Of a DNA stretch of 64,000 bases, positions 1-9,400 are shown piece by piece (the first letter of the stretch is position 1; the number at the start of each line of letters is the position of its first letter). The position numbers and the translations under genes were made by a program. The notes under the pieces were generated by a model. It made no database searches, was not told the DNA's origin, and saw nothing but the letters and a program-made list of their open reading frames with translations. The DNA is from Lewinellaceae bacterium (lineage in GTDB: Bacteria > Bacteroidota > Bacteroidia > Chitinophagales > Saprospiraceae), in NCBI GenBank assembly GCA_020636045.1, contig JACJYP010000013.1:62001-126000 (forward strand), read 5' to 3'.

Positions 1-1
1 C

Positions 2-448
2 CTCGACAACGGCATCAATTTTACCTTGCAGCAGCACATCGCCAATGACTGGACGGTGGAGGGCATCCTGCATACGCCGCTGCGTTCCGAGGACATCGGC
101 CTGACGGTACTGGCGGAAAAGCACCGCAAGATCCTGTTCCGCGGTGTCAATCTGTACGGTGGCGCCGGCGCACACTATTACTGGAAAAGCACCGCCAACC
201 GCGTTGAAAACGGGGATGAGGTCAATAATGTATTCGGACTGTCGGCCATCGGCGGACTGGAAGTAAGCCTTGGCCGCCTCAACTTTTCATTCGACTGGAA
301 ACCCGAATTGCACCTCTCCGGCGATCAGGTACACCCTTTTGAATGGACCGGCGCTTCGGTATCCATGCGTTATATCATCGCCAAACGCGAGCGCAAAAAG
401 ATCAAGGACTGGGGCGTATGGGATGCTTTCGGCAAGAAGAAAAATTGA
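2..448 (+). CDS. C-terminal part of an outer-membrane beta-barrel protein (5' end outside window)
   Basis: The frame is open from base 2 to the TGA at 446-448, so only the last 148 residues are seen and the start lies upstream of the window. The visible part alternates hydrophobic and polar residues in short strands, with Gly/Tyr-rich turns (GVNLYGGAGAHYYW). The near-terminal segment FSFDWKPELHLSG...SVSMRYII is typical of the last strands of Bacteroidota outer-membrane barrels. It is followed by a lysine/arginine-rich tail (AKRERKKIKDW...FGKKKN), which is unusual because barrels normally end in an aromatic residue. No enzymatic motif is visible. I infer an outer-membrane location; the function is unknown. 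A perfect heptanucleotide repeat begins two bases after its stop codon. Confidence 0.6.
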   Translation, partial: LDNGINFTLQQHIANDWTVEGILHTPLRSEDIGLTVLAEKHRKILFRGVNLYGGAGAHYYWKSTANRVENGDEVNNVFGLSAIGGLEVSLGRLNFSFDWKPELHLSGDQVHPFEWTGASVSMRYIIAKRERKKIKDWGVWDAFGKKKN

Positions 449-450
449 TG

Positions 451-520
<70 letters not shown>

Positions 521-572
521 AAATTTAAGATAATCAATATTGTGGGGCTTCCCGCCGGCCCGTTTTTCAATT

Positions 573-623
573 AAAAAAGGGAGAAAAGCCATCAAAACAC
601 GCTTTTTCTCCCTTTTTCTTTTT
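573..623. terminator. Bidirectional intrinsic terminator between convergent genes
   Basis: An A-rich arm (574-587, AAAAAGGGAGAAAA) pairs with a T-rich arm (603-617, TTTTTCTCCCTTTTT) around a 15-nt loop. The stem is flanked by A and T tracts, so it can act in both directions. It lies between the outer-membrane protein gene ending at 448 and xseB ending at 673 on the other strand. Confidence 0.7.
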
Positions 624-673
624 AGAACGTGTTCGGGATTTTTTGCAGGAGACAGAAATCCCGAACACGTTCT
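624..673. repeat. Perfect 18-bp inverted repeat with TTA at both edges, abutting the xseB stop codon
   Basis: Arm 624-641 (AGAACGTGTTCGGGATTT) is perfectly complementary to 656-673 around a 14-nt loop. The trinucleotide TTA is present at both boundaries (622-624 and 673-675), as expected of a target duplication. The right-hand TTA is the xseB stop codon in reverse. The terminal motif AGAACGTGTT matches the AGAGCGTGTT terminus of the larger palindrome at 895-1056, so it may be a short relative. It could also work as the xseB transcript's 3' hairpin. Confidence 0.7.
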
Positions 674-876
674 TAATCCGACAGGTCCGTCAATTTTCCG
701 ATCTCTTCCTCCGTCATACGAAGGCGTTCCCTGCAAAAACGGATGAGTTCCGTCGCGCGCGCGATCTTTTCGGTCAGGGTATCGATACCGGCCGCTTCTT
801 CCTGCAACTCACGCACGATCTGTTGCAGTTCGGCAAACGCCGATTCGTAGGTAGGCAAGTCCTGTTGCTTTTTCAT
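673..876 (-). CDS. xseB: Exodeoxyribonuclease VII small subunit
   Basis: The 67-residue product matches the XseB family in length and pattern. It opens YESAFAELQQIVRELQEE, continues with a short Gly/Asp turn (AGIDTLTEKI), then a second helix (ARATELIRFCRERL), giving the expected antiparallel helical hairpin. In the family this small acidic subunit binds several copies per XseA large subunit to form the nuclease that degrades single-stranded DNA into acid-soluble oligonucleotides in the cytoplasm. The ATG at 874-876 is the only sensible start. No xseA lies next to it: the neighbour upstream is a SET-domain gene beyond a 162-bp palindromic repeat, so any xseA partner must be elsewhere. The stop codon abuts a perfect inverted repeat. 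Confidence 0.85.
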   Translation of the reverse strand: MKKQQDLPTYESAFAELQQIVRELQEEAAGIDTLTEKIARATELIRFCRERLRMTEEEIGKLTDLSD

Positions 877-894
877 AGTCGGTCGGGGTATTTT

Positions 895-1056
895 AGAGCG
901 TGTTTAAATTTTCATCACTGGGCTACAAGCGGCAAATTTTACTTCATACAGCGTTAGATTTTTCGCCATAGCTTCCGGCTATGGCTGCAAAACCTGCCTC
1001 GTCTGAAACAAAATTATGCTCGCTTTCGCCTCAGCATGAAAATTTAAACACGCTCT
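895..1056. mobile_element. 162-bp palindromic MITE-like element with 21-bp perfect terminal inverted repeats
   Basis: Bases 895-915 (beginning AGAGCGTGTTTAAA) are a perfect reverse complement of 1036-1056. The whole element is symmetric about 975.5, where GCCATAGC (965-972) and GCTATGGC (978-985) form the apical stem, and the intervening halves align with scattered mismatches. It has no coding capacity. TNA trinucleotides flank it (TTA 893-895, TCA 1056-1058); the right one is the stop codon of the SET gene in reverse. On the left it starts 19 bp upstream of the xseB ATG and so forms that gene's promoter region. The termini resemble IS5-superfamily ends, from memory and unverified. Confidence 0.75.
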
Positions 1057-1442
1057 CATTTTTCAAACCACACCTTTGCACGGTTGTCGGCATCTCCGTT
1101 ATAATTGATGAAGATCTCTTCGCCGGCCGCGATGTCCTTGATGCAATAAAAATCGATGGTCTGCGCTTCGAAATCCATGCCGTACTCCGCGTTGGGTTCG
1201 TATGAATGGTTGTAAAGCGACCCGTATCCCAGGCAAAAGGCAAACCAGGCGCCTTCTTCGCCCCAATCGAAATAATAATCGTCCAGCACGGTTTTGCGCA
1301 CATGTTCCAGTTGCGCGACGGGAAACAGCAGGATCGGACACACCTCGATCACTTCACCTTCCTCAATGTCGCGGGCAGCAAAAACGCCCTGGCCATGCAC
1401 TTCCGAGGCTGCTACAAAAATAGGTCCCTGTTGTAAACTCAT
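1056..1442 (-). CDS. SET domain-containing protein (putative protein-lysine methyltransferase)
   Basis: At 128 residues this is essentially one bare SET domain. It shows the early GxG-type loop (EVHGQGVFAARDIEEGEVIE), the pseudoknot motif YNHSYEPN (NHSxxPN, SAM and substrate site) and the closing GEEIFINYNGDAD segment with its catalytic-type tyrosine. Known SET proteins transfer methyl groups from S-adenosylmethionine to lysine side chains. The bacterial substrate is unknown and cannot be read from the sequence. There are no pre- or post-SET cysteine clusters and no signal peptide, so it is probably cytoplasmic. The ATG at 1440-1442 gives the expected N-terminus. Its stop codon overlaps the edge of the palindromic element by one base. 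Confidence 0.85.
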   Translation of the reverse strand: MSLQQGPIFVAASEVHGQGVFAARDIEEGEVIEVCPILLFPVAQLEHVRKTVLDDYYFDWGEEGAWFAFCLGYGSLYNHSYEPNAEYGMDFEAQTIDFYCIKDIAAGEEIFINYNGDADNRAKVWFEK

Positions 1443-1480
1443 ATCCGCCGATGGCTATGGTGTGTTGAATGAGATACGCG

Positions 1481-2314
1481 TTACCAGTCGCCGCCGGCGC
1501 CGCCACCGCCAAACGAGCCGCCGCCGAAGGAACCGCCACCACCGCCAAAGCCGCCGCCCCAGCCGCCGCTGTTTCCGCCGCCGCCCGTCCACCAGCCGCC
1601 GGGCGGGCCGCCGCGTCTGCGAAACCGCCGCCCGCCGTCTTCAGAATACCAGGTGCCGTCCGTTTTGGCGGCGCGCGCGATCAGGATGATGGCCACGATC
1701 ACCGCAATGAAGATCAGCAGCAACACCCAGGCCGGAAACTCCTTCCCTTCTTCGCCTTCATTCCTGAACTCGCCCGACAACGCGCTGATGATATCATCGA
1801 TGCCGGCTTCGATGCCTTCGGCGTATTGTTCCCGCTTGAAATAGGGGATCATTGTATTGCGGATGATACGCCCCGCCGTGATGTCGGGCAGCGCTCCTTC
1901 CACACCGTATCCGGTTGCGATAAAAGCGCCGCGGCCGGGCGGTTCGGTCTTCACCAGCAGCACCACGCCGTTGTTTTTGCTCTTTCTTCCGATGCCCCAG
2001 CGGTTGCCCAGTTCGAACGCGTACGATGATTTGTCGTAATCGCCGATGTCGGGGCGGATCATCACGACGATTTGCGTCGAAGTGGAATCGTAATAGCGGA
2101 CCAGTTTGTATTCCAGCGCCTGCCGCTGTGCGGCCGACAGCCATCCGGCGTAGTCGTGCACATACACCGCAGGTTCCGGTTTTGGCGGAAACAGGTCGCT
2201 GTCGCGCTGCGCCTGCAACAGCAACGGCATTAGCAGCAGCGCCATGTATATTGTGGCAGGCAACAGCCTTCTGAACAACCGCTCAGCCGTAGATAATCTC
2301 ATCGGAAAGTTCAT
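1481..2314 (-). CDS. TPM domain (YgcG-type) membrane protein with glycine-rich tail
   Basis: The 277-residue protein has an N-terminal hydrophobic segment (about residues 18-34) serving as signal or anchor, then a TPM domain (about 48-175: VHDYAGWLSAAQRQAL..., TQIVVMIRP, NNGVVLLVKTEPPGRGAFIATGYGVEG). A transmembrane helix follows at about 195-213 (AWVLLLIFIAVIVAIILIA), then an Arg patch and a Gly/Ser/Trp-rich low-complexity tail ending GGAGGDW. The TPM family has been tied to membrane-protein turnover, for example photosystem repair in plants; its biochemical role in bacteria is not settled. The ATG at 2314 overlaps the preceding TPM gene by 32 bp in another frame; a second Met follows four codons in and could be the true start. 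It is the last gene of the lemA-TPM-TPM operon. Confidence 0.85.
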   Translation of the reverse strand: MNFPMRLSTAERLFRRLLPATIYMALLLMPLLLQAQRDSDLFPPKPEPAVYVHDYAGWLSAAQRQALEYKLVRYYDSTSTQIVVMIRPDIGDYDKSSYAFELGNRWGIGRKSKNNGVVLLVKTEPPGRGAFIATGYGVEGALPDITAGRIIRNTMIPYFKREQYAEGIEAGIDDIISALSGEFRNEGEEGKEFPAWVLLLIFIAVIVAIILIARAAKTDGTWYSEDGGRRFRRRGGPPGGWWTGGGGNSGGWGGGFGGGGGSFGGGSFGGGGAGGDW

Positions 2315-2711
2315 TTTCGTCGTTGTCTTCGTCTACCGGGAAGTGGTGCCGCAATTGCTCGCCGATCTGCGCAATGACGCGGCAAATGCCTTCCACGCCT
2401 TCGTCACGCTGCAAATGATCGCGCAACAGCTGTTTTTCAGCATCCCAAAACTGAAACCCTACTTTTTCGTGTATGCCGGCATCGCCCCATATCGCGAACT
2501 GGTGCGATTTTTCAGCCAGGTAGATCAATACGCCGTTGCGCGCTTTGGTATTGAACATCCCGAACAGGTGGAATACCTCGGCCGCGCGTTCTACCGGATA
2601 GTCGCTCATGCAGAAATCTTCCACAAAGACGCGTATCTCCCCCGATGTGCGGCGTTCGGCCGCCCGGATGGCTTCGACAATATGGGATTCTTCTTCTTTC
2701 GTGAACAGCAT
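2283..2711 (-). CDS. Soluble TPM domain protein
   Basis: The 142-residue product lacks a signal peptide and transmembrane segments. Its TPM signature includes RRTSGEIRVFVEDF near the N-terminus, NTKARNGVLIYLAEKSHQFAIWGD in the middle and an acidic C-terminus. It sits between lemA (41 bp upstream) and the larger membrane TPM protein (32-bp overlap). The lemA-TPM-TPM order is common in Bacteroidota and suggests a joint membrane or cell-surface role, but no reaction is established. Confidence 0.85.
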   Translation of the reverse strand: MLFTKEEESHIVEAIRAAERRTSGEIRVFVEDFCMSDYPVERAAEVFHLFGMFNTKARNGVLIYLAEKSHQFAIWGDAGIHEKVGFQFWDAEKQLLRDHLQRDEGVEGICRVIAQIGEQLRHHFPVDEDNDENELSDEIIYG

Positions 2712-2751
2712 AGATCGATGATTTGGGAGGACAAGTCGGCAGTATTGCAGT

Positions 2752-3345
2752 TTAGAACTTCACTTCGGGGGCGTTTTCAGCGCCTGCTGCCGCCTGGAAA
2801 TAACCTTTAGGCGAGAAGCCGAAGATGCCGGTGATCAGGTTTGTCGGAAAGCGGCGTATGTATGAATTGTAGTCCTGCACGGCCTCGTTGAAATTCTTGC
2901 GCTCAACAGATATCCTGTTTTCCGTGCCTTCGAGTTGTTTCTGCAAATCGAGAAAATTCTGGTTGGCCTTCAGGTCCGGATAGTTTTCTGCCACGGCCAG
3001 CAAGCGCCCGAGGGCGCCGGTCAGCCCCTGTTGCGCCTGCTCGAAGCGCTGGATGGCTTCCGGCGTGAGGTTGTTGGCGTCGATTTTTACCTGGGTGGCC
3101 GAAGCGCGGGCAGAGATGACTTTCTCCAGGGTTTCCTGCTCGAAATTGGCATAGCCTTTCACGGTATTCACGAGGTTGGGGATCAGGTCGGCACGGCGCT
3201 GATACTGGTTTTCCACCTGCGACCATGCTTTTTTCACATTTTCGTCTTTGCCTACGGCAGAGTTGTAGGAGCCGCACATGCTGAACACCAGAACGGCCAG
3301 CAGCGCCAGCAGGATGATCGGGAGATATTTGCGAAAGTCCATCAT
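2752..3345 (-). CDS. lemA: LemA family protein
   Basis: The 197-residue protein has an N-terminal membrane anchor (about residues 8-24, LPIILLALLAVLVFSM) followed by the coiled LemA domain. Hallmarks include VKKAWSQVENQYQRRADLIPNLVNTVKGYANFE, the DLQKQLEGTENRISVERKNFNEAVQDYN segment and the closing FPTNLITGIFGF. LemA proteins are membrane-anchored helical bundles of poorly defined function. A Cys at about residue 24 (SMC) could be lipidated, although the lipobox is atypical. It is the first gene of the operon with the two TPM proteins. Adjacent ATG codons at 3345 and 3342 are equivalent candidates for the start. Confidence 0.9.
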   Translation of the reverse strand: MMDFRKYLPIILLALLAVLVFSMCGSYNSAVGKDENVKKAWSQVENQYQRRADLIPNLVNTVKGYANFEQETLEKVISARASATQVKIDANNLTPEAIQRFEQAQQGLTGALGRLLAVAENYPDLKANQNFLDLQKQLEGTENRISVERKNFNEAVQDYNSYIRRFPTNLITGIFGFSPKGYFQAAAGAENAPEVKF

Positions 3346-3431
3346 AGTTTGAAAAGTTGATCCGGATATTGGTTTTGAATAATGATTGGGCGAAAATAGC
3401 GAATCGGCCGGTGACGCCGGTATTCTGCCAT

Positions 3432-3466
3432 AAAAAAAGCCACAAACCCTCTGCCGGGTCTGTGGC
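3432..3466 (-). terminator. Rho-independent terminator of the giant adhesin gene
   Basis: On the minus strand an 11-bp stem (GCCACAGACCC with GGGTTTGTGGC, one mismatch; plus-strand arms 3439-3449 and 3456-3466, 6-nt loop) is followed by seven T. It lies 25 bp past the adhesin stop codon. Confidence 0.9.
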
Positions 3467-3490
3467 CTTCAATAAAGTTCGCAAAAGAGG

Positions 3491-6400
3491 CTATTTTACA
3501 ATGGTTATATCACCTTTGTACAGCAGCGTCCGTCCGTCAATCAGTTCGATCTCAGCATAATAGACAAACACTGCGGGGATCAGCAATTTACCCCTGAGCC
3601 GCCCGTTCCATCCATTCGCGGGGTCGTTGGGCAGGAAGTTTTGCTGAATAAATACCTGCTCGCCCCAGCGGTCGAAAATCTGGAACGACTTGATCAGCCG
3701 CACCTGATTGTTGTCGGCAAAAATATACACGACGTCATTTTCGCCGTCTTCATCCCAGGGAGAGAATGCGTTCGGAATGTAGATATGCGGTTCGTTGTCC
3801 ACGCGTATGAGCACGCGGTCAGATGCCTCGCAGCCGTCGCCGCTGATCACCGTCACCTTGTATTCCGTCGGCTTGAACGGCTTGGCGGTCGGTGTGAGCA
3901 GGTCGGGTATGCTGTTGCTTTCAAATGTAAGGCCGATCAGCGGCGTCCAGATCACGGTATCGATCAGTGCAAGCGGATAACCCGGTGGCAAGACCGCCTC
4001 CAGTTGCAGGGAATCGCCGAGGTCAATGCTCAGTTGCGGCACGAGATTTACGGCAGGATCCGGCGCTTTCGGCACATTGAGCGTTTTATGGAATTCACAG
4101 CCGTTGGCATCCTGTATCCACAGATCGTAGGTTCCCGGCGATATTTTGGTAAAATCTAACTTCGAAAGGAAAGTTTGGCCGTTGTTGATCGAATAGAGAT
4201 AGGGGCCGTAACCGCCGGTCACCTGCTCGAATGTGATCACACCGTCGTTGTCCTTGCACGAAGGCGGCGTCAGTTCTATAGTGAAGTCCGTGGGCACGTT
4301 CATCTCCAGGAACACCTCCACCAGATCGGTGTTGGTGCAGCCGGTGCCGAGGTTGGTCACCGTGAGCGTGTATACCCCTTGCTGGTTCACCACAGGGTTG
4401 AGGGAACTGGAGCCCGAAACGATCGATCCGCCCTGCGTAGACCACGCATAGGCGTAACTGCCGCCACTGGAGCCATCCCCTTGCAGTGTCACCTGGTTGA
4501 CCGAGCAGGTCAGGGTGAACGGATCGCCTGCTTCTGCTTCAGGAAGTACAATATCGTCTGTCACGGCCACGGAAGCAGTATTCGTGCAACCGGTGGCATT
4601 GTTAAACACCGTCAACGTATAATTTCCTGTCGCACTCACAATTGCCTGAGTGGTATTCTGGCCGCTGATGATAGTGCCGCCCTGCGTCGTCCAGGCATAC
4701 GTGATATTCGGACCTCCCTGTGACCCGCTGCCGTTGAGCGTCACCTGCAACTGGGTACAGGTGATCGTCGGCGGATTAGCGATCAACACTGCCGGCGGGT
4801 CGGTGTCCACCGCTACCTGTACTATATCGGTGGACGTGCATCCATTGTCGAGGTCTTGTACGGTCAGCGTGTACTCGCCGCCTGCGCCGATCGTCGGCGT
4901 CAGAGAGTTGCCGCCGTTGACGATCTGTCCGCCGTTTGCAGCGCTCCACAGGTAACTGAAATTACCCCCCGTTTGGCTCGAACCGGAACCGTCGAGTTGG
5001 AGCGAGGTCACCGCACAGGTAAGCAGACCGTTGGTGCCGGCATCGGCGACCGGGTTTTCGATATCCTGCCCCACTTCCACCGAGATCGACTGCGTACAGC
5101 CGTTGCCGGTGTCGGTCACCAGCAGCGTATAACTGCCCGGCTGATCGACAATGGGTAGCAGGTCGTTGGTCATATCCACATAATTACCGCCGCTGGTGGT
5201 CCAGGTATACGTCATATCAGTGCCGATACTGGAGCCGTTGGCATCCAGCGGTATCTGGTCGGTCGTACAGGTGAGGATCGCAGGCGGCAGGATCGCAGCC
5301 ACCGGATCGACCTGGTCGGCGTTGATGGATACCTGGTCCGTACTCGTACAACCGTTTTGCAGGTTGGTCACCAGCAACGCATAATCGCCGGTAGCATCTA
5401 CAAGTGGCGACAGCGTATTGCCGCCAGAAACGACGTTACCGCCATTGGAAGGCGTCCATTGGTAGCTGTAGTTGCCTGCCGAAGTTACCTCCCCTGCCAG
5501 GTTGAGCGAAAGAACAGTGCAGGTAAGCGTTTGCTGCTGGCCGGCATCGATCTGCGGCAGGGCCACGTCTTCGCTGACCTGAATAAAGGCGTCGGATTCG
5601 CAATCATTGGTCGTATTCGTAATCAGCAGCGTATAAGTACCCGGCTGGTCGATGATCGGGTTCAGGGTGCTGCCGCCACTGACGATATTACCGCCGTTGG
5701 AAGCCGTCCACTGATATGAAAACTCCGGTCCTGTGCTCGAGCCGTTGCCGTCGAGGGTAATATCTGTTATCGCACAGGTCAGGATTGCGGGATTGCTGAT
5801 CGCGATCACAGGAATGTCGGCAGCCTGCGTGATCTGCACGCTGGAAGTCGACGTACAACCGTTCGTAGTGTTGGTTATCAACAAGTTATAAGTACCCGGC
5901 GCATCCACTGTGGGAGTCAGAATATCGGGCGAGGTCGTGAAACTACCCGTCGGACTTGTCCATTGATAGGCAAAATTGGCGCCCTGGCTTCCTGATGCCT
6001 GCAATGTGTAAATTTCCTCCTGGCAAGTCAACTGGAACGTCGGCCCTGCATCCGCCTGGGGCGGGGCAAAGTCTTCCGTCAGTGCCACGATATCCTCCAT
6101 GGTACATCCGTTGGCAGTATTGGTCACCAAAAGGGTATATGTGCCGCCCTGGTCAACAACCGGATTGGGAGTGTTGCCTCCGGACATGATGCCGCTACCC
6201 GTCCAGGCGAAGGTATAATTCGCACCGGTCGGGTTGCCGGAACCGCCCAGTTGTTGCTGCGGGTTGAAGCAATTGAGCACGAGGTCCGGGCCCGCATCGG
6301 CAGGCGGATTCAAAATATCCTGATCCACCATCACCGATTGCTGCGTCGTACAGCCGTTGGTTGCATTGGTGATCATGAGGTTGTATGTGCCCGGTGCATC

Positions 6401-9400
6401 CACAACCGGCATAAGGGTGCTGTCGCCCGACTGAATACCCGGACCCGACCATACATAGGAGATGGCCGCGCCCGCGCTGGAGGCAGAGGCGTCGATCGTG
6501 ATCTGTGAAACATTACAATTCAGGATAGCGGGCGCCACGATCTGCGCTACCGGCTCGTCGGCGTCCTCCAGGATCTGCACTTGTGCGACGGAGGTACAGC
6601 CGTTCGTCGTATTCGTTACCAGCAACTGGTAAGTACCGGGCTGGTCGACGCCGGGGTTTTGAATATTTGTAGGCGTAATAAAATTACCGTTTCCGGAGGC
6701 AGACCACTGGTAAGTAAAGTTCGGGCCTGTGCTGGAGCCGCTGCCATCGAGGGTCAGTGAGGGCTGCGAGCACAGCAGGGTCTGCGAAGTACCGGCATTT
6801 GCCGTTGGCAACGCCAGATCGTCGAGCACGTCTATCGTAAACGTAGAGGTGCAGCTATTATTCGTATTGGTGACCAACAGCGTGTACTGCCCGGAAGAGC
6901 CGACCGTCAGCATCGTGGTGCCCTGGCCACTTACGATCTGGCCATTGGACGTATTCCACTGGTATGAATAGTTAGGCCCGGAAGAGGAACCCGCGGCATT
7001 CAGGATCACTTGTGCACTGCTGCAGGTGATAATGCCCGATGAGGCTGCCACGGCCGTGGGCACGCTGGCATTGGTAGTCACATTGGTGGCTGCCGTGGCC
7101 GTACACCCGTTTATCGTGTTCGTAACGACCAGGGTATACATTCCCGAAGCGGTCACGGTCGGATTCAGGGTATTGCCACCCGTACCGATCGCTCCGCCGT
7201 TGGAAGCCGTCCATGAATAAGTAAAGTTCGGTCCTGCACTCGAACCCGTGCCATTGAGCTGAAGGTTCGGATTCGTGCAGGTGATCTGGCCGCCCGGCGC
7301 TACGACCGCTGTCGGCGGCGCCACGTCAAGGGATACATTGGTGGAAGCGGTATTCGTACAGCCGTTCGTGTTGTTGGTGACCACGAGATTATAGGTACCC
7401 GTCTGGTTGATCAGAGGGGTGAGCGAGCTGTCGCCGCTTACAATGTTGCCGCCGTTGGAAGCCGTCCAGAAGTAAGTATAGTTGGGACCGTTGGCAGAGC
7501 CGGAGCCATTCAGCTGCAGGCTGTCGACCACGCAGGTAAGGAATTGCGCCGGACCGGCATTTGCCACCGGCGGGGTGTAATCGCCTGTTACCTGGCCGGT
7601 AACGGAAGCTGTACAACCGTTATCCGTGTTGGTCACCACGAGCAGGTAGGAACCTGCCTGGTTGACAATCGGAGTAGGCGTATCATTACCGCTAACGATG
7701 TTACCGCCCCCCGAAGCCGTCCAGTTGTATGTAAAATTAGGCCCCTCGCTCGAGCCTGTGCCGTCGATGGTGATCGATGTCACGAAACAGGACAGCGGCT
7801 CTGGCACCGTGGCCATCGCGACAGGCGGCGTAAAATCGCCTGGTACGGCAGCTGATGTAGTGTTGGAACATCCGTTCACGTCGGTCACCGTCACGTTGTA
7901 AGTGCCGGGCGCCAGGCCACCCGGATTAGGCCCGGGGAAGCCGTTGTTCCAGTTATAGGTATAACCGGGAGTACCGCCAACGGCACTGAGTTCGATGCTG
8001 CCGCCTGAAGGATTGTAGCAATTGGCGCCTATGACCGAATCGACATTCGCCACCAGCGCAGGAGGCGATTCGATCACAAACTCCTGGGCATTCGTACAGC
8101 CGAAAAAGTCTGTCACGGTCACATTATAGGTGCCGGGTTGCAATCCCGTAGGATCGGGAATGATCGGAGGAATGGCCTGCGGACCATTCCAGGCATAAGT
8201 ATATGGCCCTTGTCCACCTAAAACAGTGGTATTGATCGAACCATTGGAGTTATTGGAACATGTTGTATTGGTGACCAGACCCGTCATATTCAGGGTGGAT
8301 TGAGTCACCAGCAATACCCCTTGACCGGAGCCTTCGCATCCGGCGGCATCTATGACACTGGTGATCTGGTATAGCCCTGGTTGGTCCACCACAAGGAAAT
8401 ACGGGTTATCGGTTATCCCGCTGACCGGCGACTGTTGATCGCCGTTCAGGGTGTAGTTCAGTTCAAAGGGCCCAGTACCCGTAAAGGTCACCTGGATCGT
8501 GGCAGATTGCCCCGGACACAACTGAGGAGCGGGAGGGATCAGTTTTGCCGTAGGCGGTGAAGTAACGGTGATGCGGGCGGTTGCCACGGAGGTTTTGCCG
8601 CAGGCATCCGTTACCGTTACCTGGAAATTGGTAGAGATCGCCACAAACTGCGTAGTACTCTGTTCGACGGTGCCGTTGTTCCAGTTGAAGGAATAGGGCG
8701 GAACACCGCCTTCGGGATTCACGCTGACGGTGCCCACACCGGGGCCGCAGATGATCGTCGAATCCGGGATAGCCATCAGGGGGTCCAGGTCGTTGATGAT
8801 CAGTGTTACTTCGGGGTTTACGCAGGAGCATGGGCTCAGCAGGGTAATGGTAATGGTTTCGGCTCCTTCCGCCAACTGGTCCACGTAAATTGGTACCGTA
8901 ATGTACAGTTTGTCCTGGCCCGGAGGAATGACGACCGTGGTCGGGATGGGCTGATAGTCAGCGCCGGGTGTTGCTGTTCCCGTGACCGTAAACTGCACGG
9001 GCAGGGGGGAACTCATATTGGCGCCGATGCGGTCGAATACCAGTTTTACGGTACCGCAACCTTCATACACTTCGTTTACGTCGGGCTGGTCATTGACGAG
9101 CCATTCCACCGAAGCGTTACCTCCGGCATCGAAGGAGCCGGCGCGCAGGAATACACCCGAATCGAAAATGCCGTCGCCTACGTCGCAGATCTTGAGCTTG
9201 ATGTGGTAGGTTTCGCAGGGGATTACGTTTGCAACAGCAGTGAGTTTCCGGGTAAAACCGTCGAACTGCACTTCATTGACGGCTTGGCCCATGGAAGGTG
9301 TCTGGCCGCACAGGTTACCGCTGGAGGCTCCCTGGTTATTTACGTAAAGGCCGGAGTTGGTGATGTGGTTGATGTTATTGATCGCTACATACTGGCCCGG

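Noticed and set aside
4297..7829. CRISPR-like periodic repeats in the adhesin gene
   Set aside because: The period is about 252 bp, in frame, diverged and protein-coding; no short identical repeats with unique spacers.
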